This document shows, in pieces, positions 44,635 to 52,622 of a DNA stretch of 64,000 nt. The stretch covers positions 193,501-257,500 of the forward strand of contig JAWKTX010000010.1 in the NCBI GenBank assembly GCA_041398825.1, in the 5' to 3' direction. Each line of letters opens with the position of its first letter. Position 1 is the first letter of the stretch. The position numbers and the translations under genes are program-made. Source of the stretch: Planctomycetaceae bacterium (GTDB lineage Bacteria; Planctomycetota; Planctomycetia; Planctomycetales; Planctomycetaceae). The notes beneath the pieces are model-generated. The model was not told the origin of the DNA and ran no database searches. It saw nothing but the letters and a program-made list of their open reading frames with translations.

Positions 44635-45321
44635 TTAGTGAACCGTTTCGCTCGACTTATGGTCATACAACATTTGAGCCAGATGGATGGCGGTTCGATC
44701 CATGAAGCCTTCTGCGAAGATTTGTTCTGAACGATTTTCACGCGGCACGGGATAGGTTTCGGGGAACCGGAGCTGAAAGTTCTGACGCAGCACTTCGTAG
44801 CTCGGTCGAAGTTCTTCACCGGTAACTTCATGGAAGACAACCAGCCCATTCGCAGAACCCTGCATCAAGTGATCGCTCTCAGGCACCTGATAGCTGAATG
44901 TCCGTAATTCAATATTCATGACATAGTGGGCATCAAATGAATCGGCCAGCTCTGAAAAGTCACCCCACTCTCCGTGGTCATCGTACCAGGCTGCAACCTG
45001 ATCACTCGAAACAACCTGAACTCCTCGCGTCTCCAGAATTCGACTGATGCGATCGACCAGATCAATTTCAAGAGATGGAAACCGATTCAGAATGCCATGC
45101 GGTGCCGAGCAGATGATCAGGACCCGTTCTTGACTTTTTGTCAGATCGGTGCCCGTTGCGGCGTGAAAAACAGCTGTCTGCTTCGGATCACCCATCAGCA
45201 TCTTGCCAGCCATCACTCCAAGTGCACATCCCGATATGCAGAACAGAAGTAGCATGGCGGCAGTAAGCTGCAGCCACTGCAGTCGCGACAGAAACTTGCC
45301 TGGATGGGTGGTTCGGTCCAT
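44635..45321 (-). CDS. Lipoprotein of unknown function, paralogue 2
   Basis: 228 residues with a clean lipoprotein signal (QLTAAMLLLFCISGC, lipobox I-S-G-C). The mature part parallels the downstream neighbour: a strand ERVLIICSAPHGILNRFPSL, SRILETRGVQVVSSDQVAAW, DDHGEWGDFSELADSFDAHY and VMNIELRTFSYQVPE. The two genes are 47 bases apart and run in the same direction, so they are probably co-transcribed and the products may act together in the periplasm or at a membrane. Function unknown. Confidence 0.8.
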   Translation of the reverse strand: MDRTTHPGKFLSRLQWLQLTAAMLLLFCISGCALGVMAGKMLMGDPKQTAVFHAATGTDLTKSQERVLIICSAPHGILNRFPSLEIDLVDRISRILETRGVQVVSSDQVAAWYDDHGEWGDFSELADSFDAHYVMNIELRTFSYQVPESDHLMQGSANGLVVFHEVTGEELRPSYEVLRQNFQLRFPETYPVPRENRSEQIFAEGFMDRTAIHLAQMLYDHKSSETVH

Positions 45322-45414
45322 CGAATACTCACCGTTCTTTCAACATCCGGATTCGTGAGGCAATGTGCAGAAGAAAACAGTCCAACTTTTCTTACAAACA
45401 CACCACAACTGCAT

Positions 45415-45894
45415 TCATCCATGAAGAGTTCGTAGCGACCAGATCAGGATGCTGACCAGCAGGAAGATCACTACCACACGCAGCACGTTTTCAAACTGCA
45501 ATATCTTTAATCGAATACCCGTCACGCTGCTGAGGAACATGGCAACAACAAACACCCCCATGAGCGGTATGATGACCAGGCCCATTGGATTCGCTCGAAC
45601 AGACGCTTTCAGATTCCGGCGAAACAAATGAGACACACTGGTGGTCATCCCGCAGTGAGGGCAGTTGAATCCGGAAACCTGTCGAAAGACACATTCCGGC
45701 AATCCGAGTTGTTGATGAGTACCAAAGCCGCGAGGATCCGGTTCCAGATCCGCAGCCACATATACCGCCGACACCAGACAGACCATCCAGCAAAGAAGCC
45801 AGATTCGTTCGGGAACCGGCAGTTTGACTAAAGGATCAGCAGGAGCAGTTGGTTTGTGAGGTGGAGGGTTATCAGTGTCCAAAGAAATCCACAA
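45415..45894 (-). CDS. DUF2752 membrane protein
   Basis: 159 residues with three hydrophobic segments (about 29-46, 105-124 and 135-153). Between the first two is the DUF2752 signature with two cysteines: CVFRQVSGFNCPHCGMTTSV followed by NPMGLV. The family is found in Bacteroidetes and planctomycetes and has no established function; the C-P-x-C-G-M motif suggests a metal or thiol site at the membrane surface. It lies 90 bases upstream of the lipoprotein pair on the same strand. Confidence 0.88.
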   Translation of the reverse strand: MWISLDTDNPPPHKPTAPADPLVKLPVPERIWLLCWMVCLVSAVYVAADLEPDPRGFGTHQQLGLPECVFRQVSGFNCPHCGMTTSVSHLFRRNLKASVRANPMGLVIIPLMGVFVVAMFLSSVTGIRLKILQFENVLRVVVIFLLVSILIWSLRTLHG

Positions 45895-46235
45895 GCCCCA
45901 TCAGAGTGGCAGGAGTCGCGTGAAGGACGGTCTTCAGCCGATTCCGCCGATCTCACTTTTCAATCCGGAAATGCACAGCAGATATTGCCGGATGCGATCA
46001 AACCCTGCCAATCCGGTTGACTGAACGGTATAAATCGCCGAAGTTAGTCTCAACTCATCTGCCCCACCAAACACCCCACCACAGATCTTGTTTCTCCATC
46101 CATCAACCGAACAGTGAAACCAGGTTTGGGTCACTGAGATCTTCAGTTGTATTCGCGAGCCTCCAGTGCACCCGCCCTGAACTGATCTGAAATATCGCCC
46201 ACGACAGTCGACTCTTTAATGAGGAAACACCCATC
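45895..46235. other. Divergent intergenic region
   Basis: 341 bases between the DUF2752 gene and the Tat-exported protein gene; it should contain both promoters. GAGGAAAC at about 46220 is the ribosome-binding site of the plus-strand gene. A short minus-strand open frame here shows no family match. Nothing else is recognised. Confidence 0.4.
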
Positions 46236-47531
46236 ATGATGAACCGTCGCCGATTCTTTTCGACATCGATGGCACTGACAGCCAGCAGCGCTGGTCTCGG
46301 ACTTCTGCCGACAGAACAATCCTCAATCTCGGCCGTAGAGAAGAACGGTCGTCAACCTCGGGTTGCTTTCATCGGGACGTGGGTCAAAACACATTCACAT
46401 GCGCAGCACTTCCTGGACCGACTTACGGAAGGCTATTCCTGGCAGGGACAGTGGCAGAAGCCACGAATCGACCTGGCATCTGTCTACATCGACCAGTTTC
46501 CGGAAGGTGACCTGGCGCGGGGAAGGGTTGACCGTCACCAGCTCAGGCTCTGCAGCACTATTGAAGAAGCTCTCACACTCGGCACCGGCAAACTTGCCGT
46601 CGACGGCATCGTCATCATTGGCGAACACGGAAATTATCCAAAGAACGAAAAAGGTCAGACACTTTATCCACGTTATCGATGGTTCAAGCAATGTGTTCGC
46701 GTCTTCGAAGCCAGCGGACGTTCAGTCCCCATTTTCAATGACAAACATCTGTCGACCGAATGGAACGAATGCGTTGAAATGGTAGACGATTCGCGGCGGC
46801 TGAAATTTCCGTTTCTGGCAGGCTCATCACTGCCGGTCACATGGAGACACCCTTCGGTCGAAATGCCCAGGGATGCGGATCTGGCAGAAAGCGTCTGCGT
46901 GGCCTACGGCGGTATCGACAGTTACGACATCCATGCTCTGGAAACCGCGCAGTGCATGTCCGAACGGCGCAAAGGTGGCGAAAGTGGCGTCGTGCGGGTT
47001 CAGTCCCTGCGGGACGAGAACGTCTGGAAGTTACTGGAGCACAAAGACCGATCCATCACGCAACGGCTCTTCATCGCAGCCCTTTGCCGAAGTCATAACT
47101 TGCCAGTAGAAACAGGCTACCCCACGAACGCTGTTTCACTGGAGTGGGCTCGATCCGTATTCCCCAAAATCACAGCCTACCACCTGGAACACGCAGACGG
47201 CTTCCGAACAACAATCTTCCTGACAGGGATACGAGATTTTAATTATGCAGGGTACCGACGCGACACAGACGAAATTGTGTCCTGCCAGATGTACCTTCCC
47301 ATGCCGGGACACGGTTCCACAACCGCGGACTTTTTCAACCCACTGACTCGTCATATCGAAAACACCATCATCCACGGGCAGACGCCCTACCCCATTGAAC
47401 GAACGCTGCTCACAAGCGGGATGGTAATTGCAGGAGTCAATTCGCTTCATGATGGTGAGTCCGTTGTTGAAACACCTCACCTGAACATAACCTACGCAGC
47501 GCCGGATAATTCTGCCTTCTGGCGGGATTGA
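46236..47531 (+). CDS. Tat-exported protein of unknown function
   Basis: 431 residues with a twin-arginine signal (MNRRRFFSTSMALTASSAGL). The mature N-terminus RVAFIGTWVKTHSHAQHFLD and the segment DGIVIIGEHGNYPKNEKGQT look like a Rossmann-type fold related to Gfo/Idh/MocA oxidoreductases, but the glycine-rich NAD motif is not clear. Later conserved-looking stretches are GGIDSYDIHALETAQCMSER and VFPKITAYHLEHADGFRTTI. The 110-base gap to the sulfatase gene and the same strand suggest joint expression, so a role in catabolism of a sulfated or decorated sugar is possible. The family has no established activity that I know. Confidence 0.7.
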   Translation: MMNRRRFFSTSMALTASSAGLGLLPTEQSSISAVEKNGRQPRVAFIGTWVKTHSHAQHFLDRLTEGYSWQGQWQKPRIDLASVYIDQFPEGDLARGRVDRHQLRLCSTIEEALTLGTGKLAVDGIVIIGEHGNYPKNEKGQTLYPRYRWFKQCVRVFEASGRSVPIFNDKHLSTEWNECVEMVDDSRRLKFPFLAGSSLPVTWRHPSVEMPRDADLAESVCVAYGGIDSYDIHALETAQCMSERRKGGESGVVRVQSLRDENVWKLLEHKDRSITQRLFIAALCRSHNLPVETGYPTNAVSLEWARSVFPKITAYHLEHADGFRTTIFLTGIRDFNYAGYRRDTDEIVSCQMYLPMPGHGSTTADFFNPLTRHIENTIIHGQTPYPIERTLLTSGMVIAGVNSLHDGESVVETPHLNITYAAPDNSAFWRD

Positions 47532-47642
47532 TCATACCAACAGACTTCCTGTGTTCTGCTCCCAGGACGGCTGAAATCGGCTCGTCCGGCGAGCATCGGC
47601 CGTGGTATCCCACATCCTATTCAAAATCTGAAAGGCCTGCTC

Positions 47643-49160
47643 ATGCGAGCCATCCTGTTTGGCTTCTGTGCCACTTTGCTGACGCTCAGTCCTTCTCCGG
47701 CCAACGAATCCGGAATCGAAGCAAAGTCCCGCTCTGTTCAGAATGAAAAGAAGCCAAACATTCTGTTTATTGCCATTGATGACCAGAATGACTGGATCGG
47801 CTGCCTGAACGGACATCCCCAGATTCAGACCCCGAACATCGATAAGCTGGCGGAACGCGGAACCGTATTTCTGAACGCCCACTGCCAGTCTCCACTTTGC
47901 AACCCGTCTCGCACCAGCCTCATGACCAGCCGTCGCCCGTCAACGACTGGCATCTATGGGCTGGCTCCCTGGTTCCGGGAAGTAGAAGACCTGAAAGACA
48001 TTGTGTCGCTTCCGCAGTACTTGCGACAGCACGGATACAAAGCACTGACAACCGGGAAAATCTACCACGGCGGCTACGGACGGCGGCCCAAAGACGACGA
48101 ATTTGACGTCCTGGGAACTCCGTCAGGAGTTGGGGTGCGCCCGCCAAAACCACTTGTTAAAACACCACAGGGACATCCATTGGTCGACTGGGGAGTCTTT
48201 CCCCACAAGGACGAGGATAAAGGCGATTACGCCGTCGCATCCTGGGCCGTCGATCAGTTGCAGAAAGAACACGACCAGCCGTTTTTTCTTTCGTGTGGAT
48301 TCTTTCTTCCGCATGTCCCGTGTTACGCAACCCAAAAATGGTTCGACCTGTATCCGCTGGACACGCTTCAACTTCCACCATTCCTGGAAAACGATCGAGA
48401 CGACACTCCCAGGTTCAGCTGGTACCTGCACTGGAAACTTCCGGAGCCTCGACACCGGTTTCTTGTGCAAAACAATCAATGGAAGAATCTGGTGCGATCA
48501 TATCTCGCCTGCACCAGCTTCGTGGATAATCAAATCGGACGGGTGCTGAAAGCGCTTGAAGACGGCGGGCATGCGGACAACACAATCGTCGTATTATGGT
48601 CTGATCATGGATGGCACCTGGGCGAAAAGCAGATTACCGGCAAGAACACGCTCTGGGATCGATCCACTCGTGTCCCGCTAATCTTTGCCGGTCCTGGCGT
48701 CGCGCAGGGTGGCCGGTGCGAAGAACCAGCCGAACTGCTCGACATGTATCCAACACTGATCGATCTGTGCCAGCTGCCACCGCGAAGTGACCTCGAAGGT
48801 CACAGTCTCCGGCCGCAACTCATCGATGCCAGTGCTACGCGAGAATGGCCTGCTATTACAACCCACAATCACGACAACCACGGGATTCGATCACGCGACT
48901 GGCGATTCATTCAGTATGCCGATGGTTCTGAAGAACTTTATGATATGCGACAGGATCCAAACGAATGGAAGAACCTGGTGAGCGTTCCGGAGTTCAAAGC
49001 GATCGTCGATCAGCATCGAAAGTACCTGCCTGCAAGCAGCCGAAAGCCCGTCCCCGGCAGCGCTCATCGGATCCTGATCTATGACGAAGACGCGCACACA
49101 ATTAACTGGGAAGGGACAGATATCCTGCCAACCGATCCCATACCCGAATTGCAGGACTAA
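47643..49160 (+). CDS. Sulfatase, iduronate-2-sulfatase type
   Basis: 505 residues. A signal peptide (ILFGFCATLLTLSPSPA) is followed by the sulfatase start NILFIAIDDQNDW with metal-binding Asp46-Asp47. The active-site motif is CNPSRTSLMTSRRPS, where Cys86 is the residue converted to formylglycine. Later points are FFLSCGFFLPHVPC, WSDHGWHLGEKQ with metal ligands, and DWRFIQYADGSEELYDMRQD near the C-terminus, all typical of iduronate-2-sulfatase-like enzymes. It probably removes sulfate from a marine or host polysaccharide in the periplasm. A formylglycine-generating enzyme is needed but the SUMF1-like gene at 37.8 kb lacks the catalytic cysteines. Confidence 0.93.
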   Translation: MRAILFGFCATLLTLSPSPANESGIEAKSRSVQNEKKPNILFIAIDDQNDWIGCLNGHPQIQTPNIDKLAERGTVFLNAHCQSPLCNPSRTSLMTSRRPSTTGIYGLAPWFREVEDLKDIVSLPQYLRQHGYKALTTGKIYHGGYGRRPKDDEFDVLGTPSGVGVRPPKPLVKTPQGHPLVDWGVFPHKDEDKGDYAVASWAVDQLQKEHDQPFFLSCGFFLPHVPCYATQKWFDLYPLDTLQLPPFLENDRDDTPRFSWYLHWKLPEPRHRFLVQNNQWKNLVRSYLACTSFVDNQIGRVLKALEDGGHADNTIVVLWSDHGWHLGEKQITGKNTLWDRSTRVPLIFAGPGVAQGGRCEEPAELLDMYPTLIDLCQLPPRSDLEGHSLRPQLIDASATREWPAITTHNHDNHGIRSRDWRFIQYADGSEELYDMRQDPNEWKNLVSVPEFKAIVDQHRKYLPASSRKPVPGSAHRILIYDEDAHTINWEGTDILPTDPIPELQD

Positions 49161-49290
49161 CGAGGGCCCCCCCAAACCTCAATTTCCAGTACTCACCCGA
49201 CACTCCCCCCGGAACTTTGCAAAGCCTTAATGGACTTTGTGCGGGGGGAACTTGCCCGCAAGTTGCAGATGACGGCACAAAGGATTCGTG

Positions 49291-49390
49291 ACTGTCCGTT
49301 GAAAAATCGGGGCAGGCACGCTGAACGGCGGTAAACCGTCATGTTTTCAGGTCACCAGCTCGAGCCAGTCCCGTTTTTTGAACGGACAGT
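49291..49390. repeat. Dispersed ~100-bp inverted-repeat element, copy B
   Basis: The best-preserved copy: ACTGTCCGTT at 49291-49300 is repeated in inverted form as AACGGACAGT at 49381-49390, and the pairing extends inward (GAAAAATCGGG against CCCGTTTTTTGAA). The transcript would fold into a long hairpin. It lies between the convergent ends of the sulfatase gene and the ABC permease gene, where it could also end transcription. Confidence 0.88.
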
Positions 49391-49394
49391 TAAG

Positions 49395-51176
49395 TTAGCC
49401 CACATCCTGAGTGTTGCGTCCCAGCGCTACATCAAAGTCGGTCATCGCTGGTACGAGCATCGCGATCGAGGCAAAACCATAGGCGACGCAGATCCAGAAG
49501 CAGACACCAAGACTGCCTCCCAGAAGAAAATCTGTGATGCCATAGAAAGTCAGGAACGGCAGCACCATGGAAGCCAGCGTCAGAGCGTTCGAAGGATTCT
49601 TATGTGTCAGGCTGCTGTACAGACCCAGACTTCCAAAGCCAATAAACACAATGAAGCTTTGAATCTGAATGAAGAATGACGATCTCGCTTCCACAAGCAG
49701 CAGCATGAAAATGAAAATGCCTATGAACAGGAAGAACATTGTTCCAAGGCTGTTGCCAATGGCAGACCGGGAATTGTCATAGGTCAGTCCGGCATGCAGG
49801 CCCAGTGAAACTGCGAAAAGGCTGAGCACCAGATAAGCCGCGATCACATAAACCAGATTCTCAACGGACAAGGTTGTGACAGATTGCATCGTCGCCATTG
49901 TGACGAGGAAGATCAGTGGCAGAATGATCATCTCGCGAGCGTTCCACATCGCGCCTCCAATTTTCGCCAGCATGAACTCCTTCGCGCTGAGGTCTGTTAT
50001 CAGCAGTGGCTCAAGCGTTCTGCCGTCGCGTTCATTGGTGATGGACGTCACCGCCTGAGCATTCATCAACAATAAGCTGATGATACCGACGCCAATAAAC
50101 GAGAACGCAGCCGGGCCCACCATTCCCAGAACCAATTCCTGCTGATCTGACAGACTGGTAACAGACAAAGTCGACCATGCCAGCATCACGACCAGCAAGG
50201 CATAGACCAACTTGATCCAGCCAACTTTGCGACCATACGCCCGTGTTCGCATTTCTCGCCAGATGACCGGATTGTTCCAAACCGTCCGATGATGCCGTGG
50301 AGATGCCGGGACCGGTTCCTGCCCGACTGTTTCCTCGCTGCTTTCAGAAGTTTCCACTGACTGCAGTGCGGACTGGCGGAGTTGCTGTGAGGGATTCCAG
50401 GTCCTCAAACGCAAAATCGTGTAAACGCTGAGGCCGGCACTCAATCCTAGAAGTATTGCCACCGTCGACAGAGCAGACACCTCCGCGACCCCGCTTTGGA
50501 CCGTCGTCATTGGATTCAGAACAGCCATCATACTGCGGTAAGGCGACAGTTGGCCGATTTGCGCGCCAGTCGGGCCTCCGATTCCGGACGCAAGACCTTC
50601 AACAACAGAGAGAAAAATCACAACACCAAGGACACTGATGGCCAGCGTCTGAAATGTTTTTTCTCGCCAGAAGGCGACCATCCCGCCCCATGTCCCGGCA
50701 GCCAGAGATGCTGTCGCGATGATGGCCTCTACCCAGATAATCTGGGACCAGGTTATTCCACCCAGCAATCGCAGCGATGCGAAAACGGGCAGCGAGGCAC
50801 CCACAAGAACGACGACCACCAGCAGGCTCGACATCAGCTTTCCAAGAGCAAGCTCATGGTTGCGCATATCCGTCATCAACAGCAGGATGAGTGTTTGCCT
50901 GTCTTTTTCCTGAGCGATATTCGACGCAGTGAACAGAGTGGCAAAGAACATCCCAAGCGTCAGCTGAAGTACAGCAAACAACTGGAACACCAGGTTGCTG
51001 AACGAAGCAACGTCTCCGGCGAACTGAACATCCTGAAAGCCGATCGTTGCCTGACGGATACTGTAAAACAACACCAGCATCGCGCCGATGAATCCAGACC
51101 GCATCAAATAGTGACTCGGCCTTCGCGGGGCTGTTAAAGCTTCGCGAACAAAAATCGGACCGCCCGGCAACTTCAT
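49395..51176 (-). CDS. ABC-2 type transporter permease
   Basis: 593 residues with two groups of transmembrane helices: about 30-240 (for example SGFIGAMLVLFYSIRQ, LLVVVVLVGASLPVFASLRL) and 325-590. The central loop (about 270-310) is charged. Two copies of the ABC-2 signature-like segment occur: ERDGRTLEPLLITDLSAKEF and the earlier EKDRQTLILLLMTDMRNHEL, each preceding a helix, so the protein is an internally duplicated permease. It is the last gene of the four-gene transporter operon. The transported substrate is unknown. Confidence 0.85.
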   Translation of the reverse strand: MKLPGGPIFVREALTAPRRPSHYLMRSGFIGAMLVLFYSIRQATIGFQDVQFAGDVASFSNLVFQLFAVLQLTLGMFFATLFTASNIAQEKDRQTLILLLMTDMRNHELALGKLMSSLLVVVVLVGASLPVFASLRLLGGITWSQIIWVEAIIATASLAAGTWGGMVAFWREKTFQTLAISVLGVVIFLSVVEGLASGIGGPTGAQIGQLSPYRSMMAVLNPMTTVQSGVAEVSALSTVAILLGLSAGLSVYTILRLRTWNPSQQLRQSALQSVETSESSEETVGQEPVPASPRHHRTVWNNPVIWREMRTRAYGRKVGWIKLVYALLVVMLAWSTLSVTSLSDQQELVLGMVGPAAFSFIGVGIISLLLMNAQAVTSITNERDGRTLEPLLITDLSAKEFMLAKIGGAMWNAREMIILPLIFLVTMATMQSVTTLSVENLVYVIAAYLVLSLFAVSLGLHAGLTYDNSRSAIGNSLGTMFFLFIGIFIFMLLLVEARSSFFIQIQSFIVFIGFGSLGLYSSLTHKNPSNALTLASMVLPFLTFYGITDFLLGGSLGVCFWICVAYGFASIAMLVPAMTDFDVALGRNTQDVG

Positions 51177-51227
51177 CTCTCCAGAATATGATCAGAGGCT
51201 GTTTTGTTCGTGGTTGACGATTCCGAG

Positions 51228-52622
51228 CTACTTGCTGCGCATCGTATCCATCAGGAATTCGCGCTGAACCTCTGACTTGCGATCAGGATTCGCATCCCAG
51301 ATTTCTCGCAACGGATAGTCATCCGGCGGAGTCTTTCCATTCGTATCGTGCACTGCACGCCAGTAGTACACCGCCAGCATCGCTTCTTCGATATAGGATT
51401 CGTTGTCGATCAGCATATTCGGGTACTTTTGAAAGACTCGTACCCACTTCGACATTGCATCTTCGAGCAACTTCTGTGCTTCCGAGATTTCGTTTGAGCC
51501 GTCGGCATTTGTGGAATCGTAGCCACGACCTTCTGCATAGGCCTTCTTTGCCTCGAACAGCGTCTTGTGGGCATCCATCGTTTCTTCATCGCGTTCTGTA
51601 TTCGCATAATCCCGCCAAAATCGGAAGTGGACCATGTCGAGGTTGCGAGCCCAGAGATTTCGCTGCTCTTCAAGAGTAATACCATTCTCCTGTGCCAGCT
51701 CTGCGAGATCCTGGGGTGTCGAATTCAGCTTGTACTTCCAGTCATTGAGACCGAGGAATGTGTAGGTCCCGTAGTCTTCCATCCATTCGCGATAACCGTC
51801 TTCCCAAGCCGACCGATTTTCCTGATCGAACAGACCGTCTTTCTGGCGTGCCTCTGCGTAGTTCAATTTCGCCTTTGCTGGCCCCTGCCGAAAGAAGACG
51901 TGAGTCATCCCGGTCATGCCGTAAAGGTCATCCTTTTCGTTCGCAGCCGTGAACCAGTCATACGAAACAAGAAAACTATCCACGCCTCTCTCATTGATTT
52001 CCGGATCCGCTTCTCCATCGAAACGATCCGTATCCGGATCGCTGAGGAAATACTGTCGGAAGAATTTCTTCTCGTCGGAAATCGACATCTTGCGAGAGAT
52101 AAAGTCACCGACATCATGGAACAGAATGGCTACCGTCTGATTTCGACGAGTCCCCTTCTGCAGGAACTTGATTCCTTCCTTGACCCAGTAATAGCGGTCA
52201 TCGACGCGGTCCCACTCTCGCGAAACATTAAATGCCAGATTCCAGCCCTGAAACTTCCAGATCTGAACATAATGTGGCTGCAAACGAATGATCGAATCAA
52301 CGGTTGCCCTAAGCTTCGCCCAGTCCTTTCGCTCCTGATAATCCATCGCCTGAAGATGCAGCAACCCCGCAGCAGGGCCACGGAGCCCAAGCAGCACAAG
52401 ATTCATCGCGGCGCTGGAGGGATCAATATCGCCAAGCGTTGTCTCGCCCAGATCGTTCTCGACACGAAGCTTGGCCAGAACGCCACTGCCCTCGGCCGCC
52501 GTCTGGTCATCCGCCGAAACATCCTTCGAGGCTGGCGAACCAAGAATCACAATCGGGAGCAACAGAACCAAAATCAGAGCCGCATACAGCAGCTTGCGTT
52601 GTCTTGATGTGAGATTGTTCAT
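51228..52622 (-). CDS. Helical-repeat protein of ABC operon, unknown function
   Basis: 464 residues. An N-terminal membrane anchor (KLLYAALILVLLLPIVIL, residues 10-27) is followed by an extracytoplasmic domain of helical hairpins similar to TPR units, for instance LHLQAMDYQERKDWAKLRAT and RLQPHYVQIWKFQGWNLAFN. Later segments are rich in acidic residues and aromatic pairs (DYGTYTFLGLNDWKYKLN). It lies between the two permease genes and starts one base after the stop of the upstream one, so it is an integral member of the operon. Possibly a structural or sensing subunit; no named family recognised. Confidence 0.8.
   Translation of the reverse strand: MNNLTSRQRKLLYAALILVLLLPIVILGSPASKDVSADDQTAAEGSGVLAKLRVENDLGETTLGDIDPSSAAMNLVLLGLRGPAAGLLHLQAMDYQERKDWAKLRATVDSIIRLQPHYVQIWKFQGWNLAFNVSREWDRVDDRYYWVKEGIKFLQKGTRRNQTVAILFHDVGDFISRKMSISDEKKFFRQYFLSDPDTDRFDGEADPEINERGVDSFLVSYDWFTAANEKDDLYGMTGMTHVFFRQGPAKAKLNYAEARQKDGLFDQENRSAWEDGYREWMEDYGTYTFLGLNDWKYKLNSTPQDLAELAQENGITLEEQRNLWARNLDMVHFRFWRDYANTERDEETMDAHKTLFEAKKAYAEGRGYDSTNADGSNEISEAQKLLEDAMSKWVRVFQKYPNMLIDNESYIEEAMLAVYYWRAVHDTNGKTPPDDYPLREIWDANPDRKSEVQREFLMDTMRSK

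Noticed and set aside
51567..52607. Plus-strand open frame of 346 codons opposite the helical-repeat protein gene
   Set aside because: The minus-strand gene fits tightly in the ABC operon; the plus frame has no start signal or motif.
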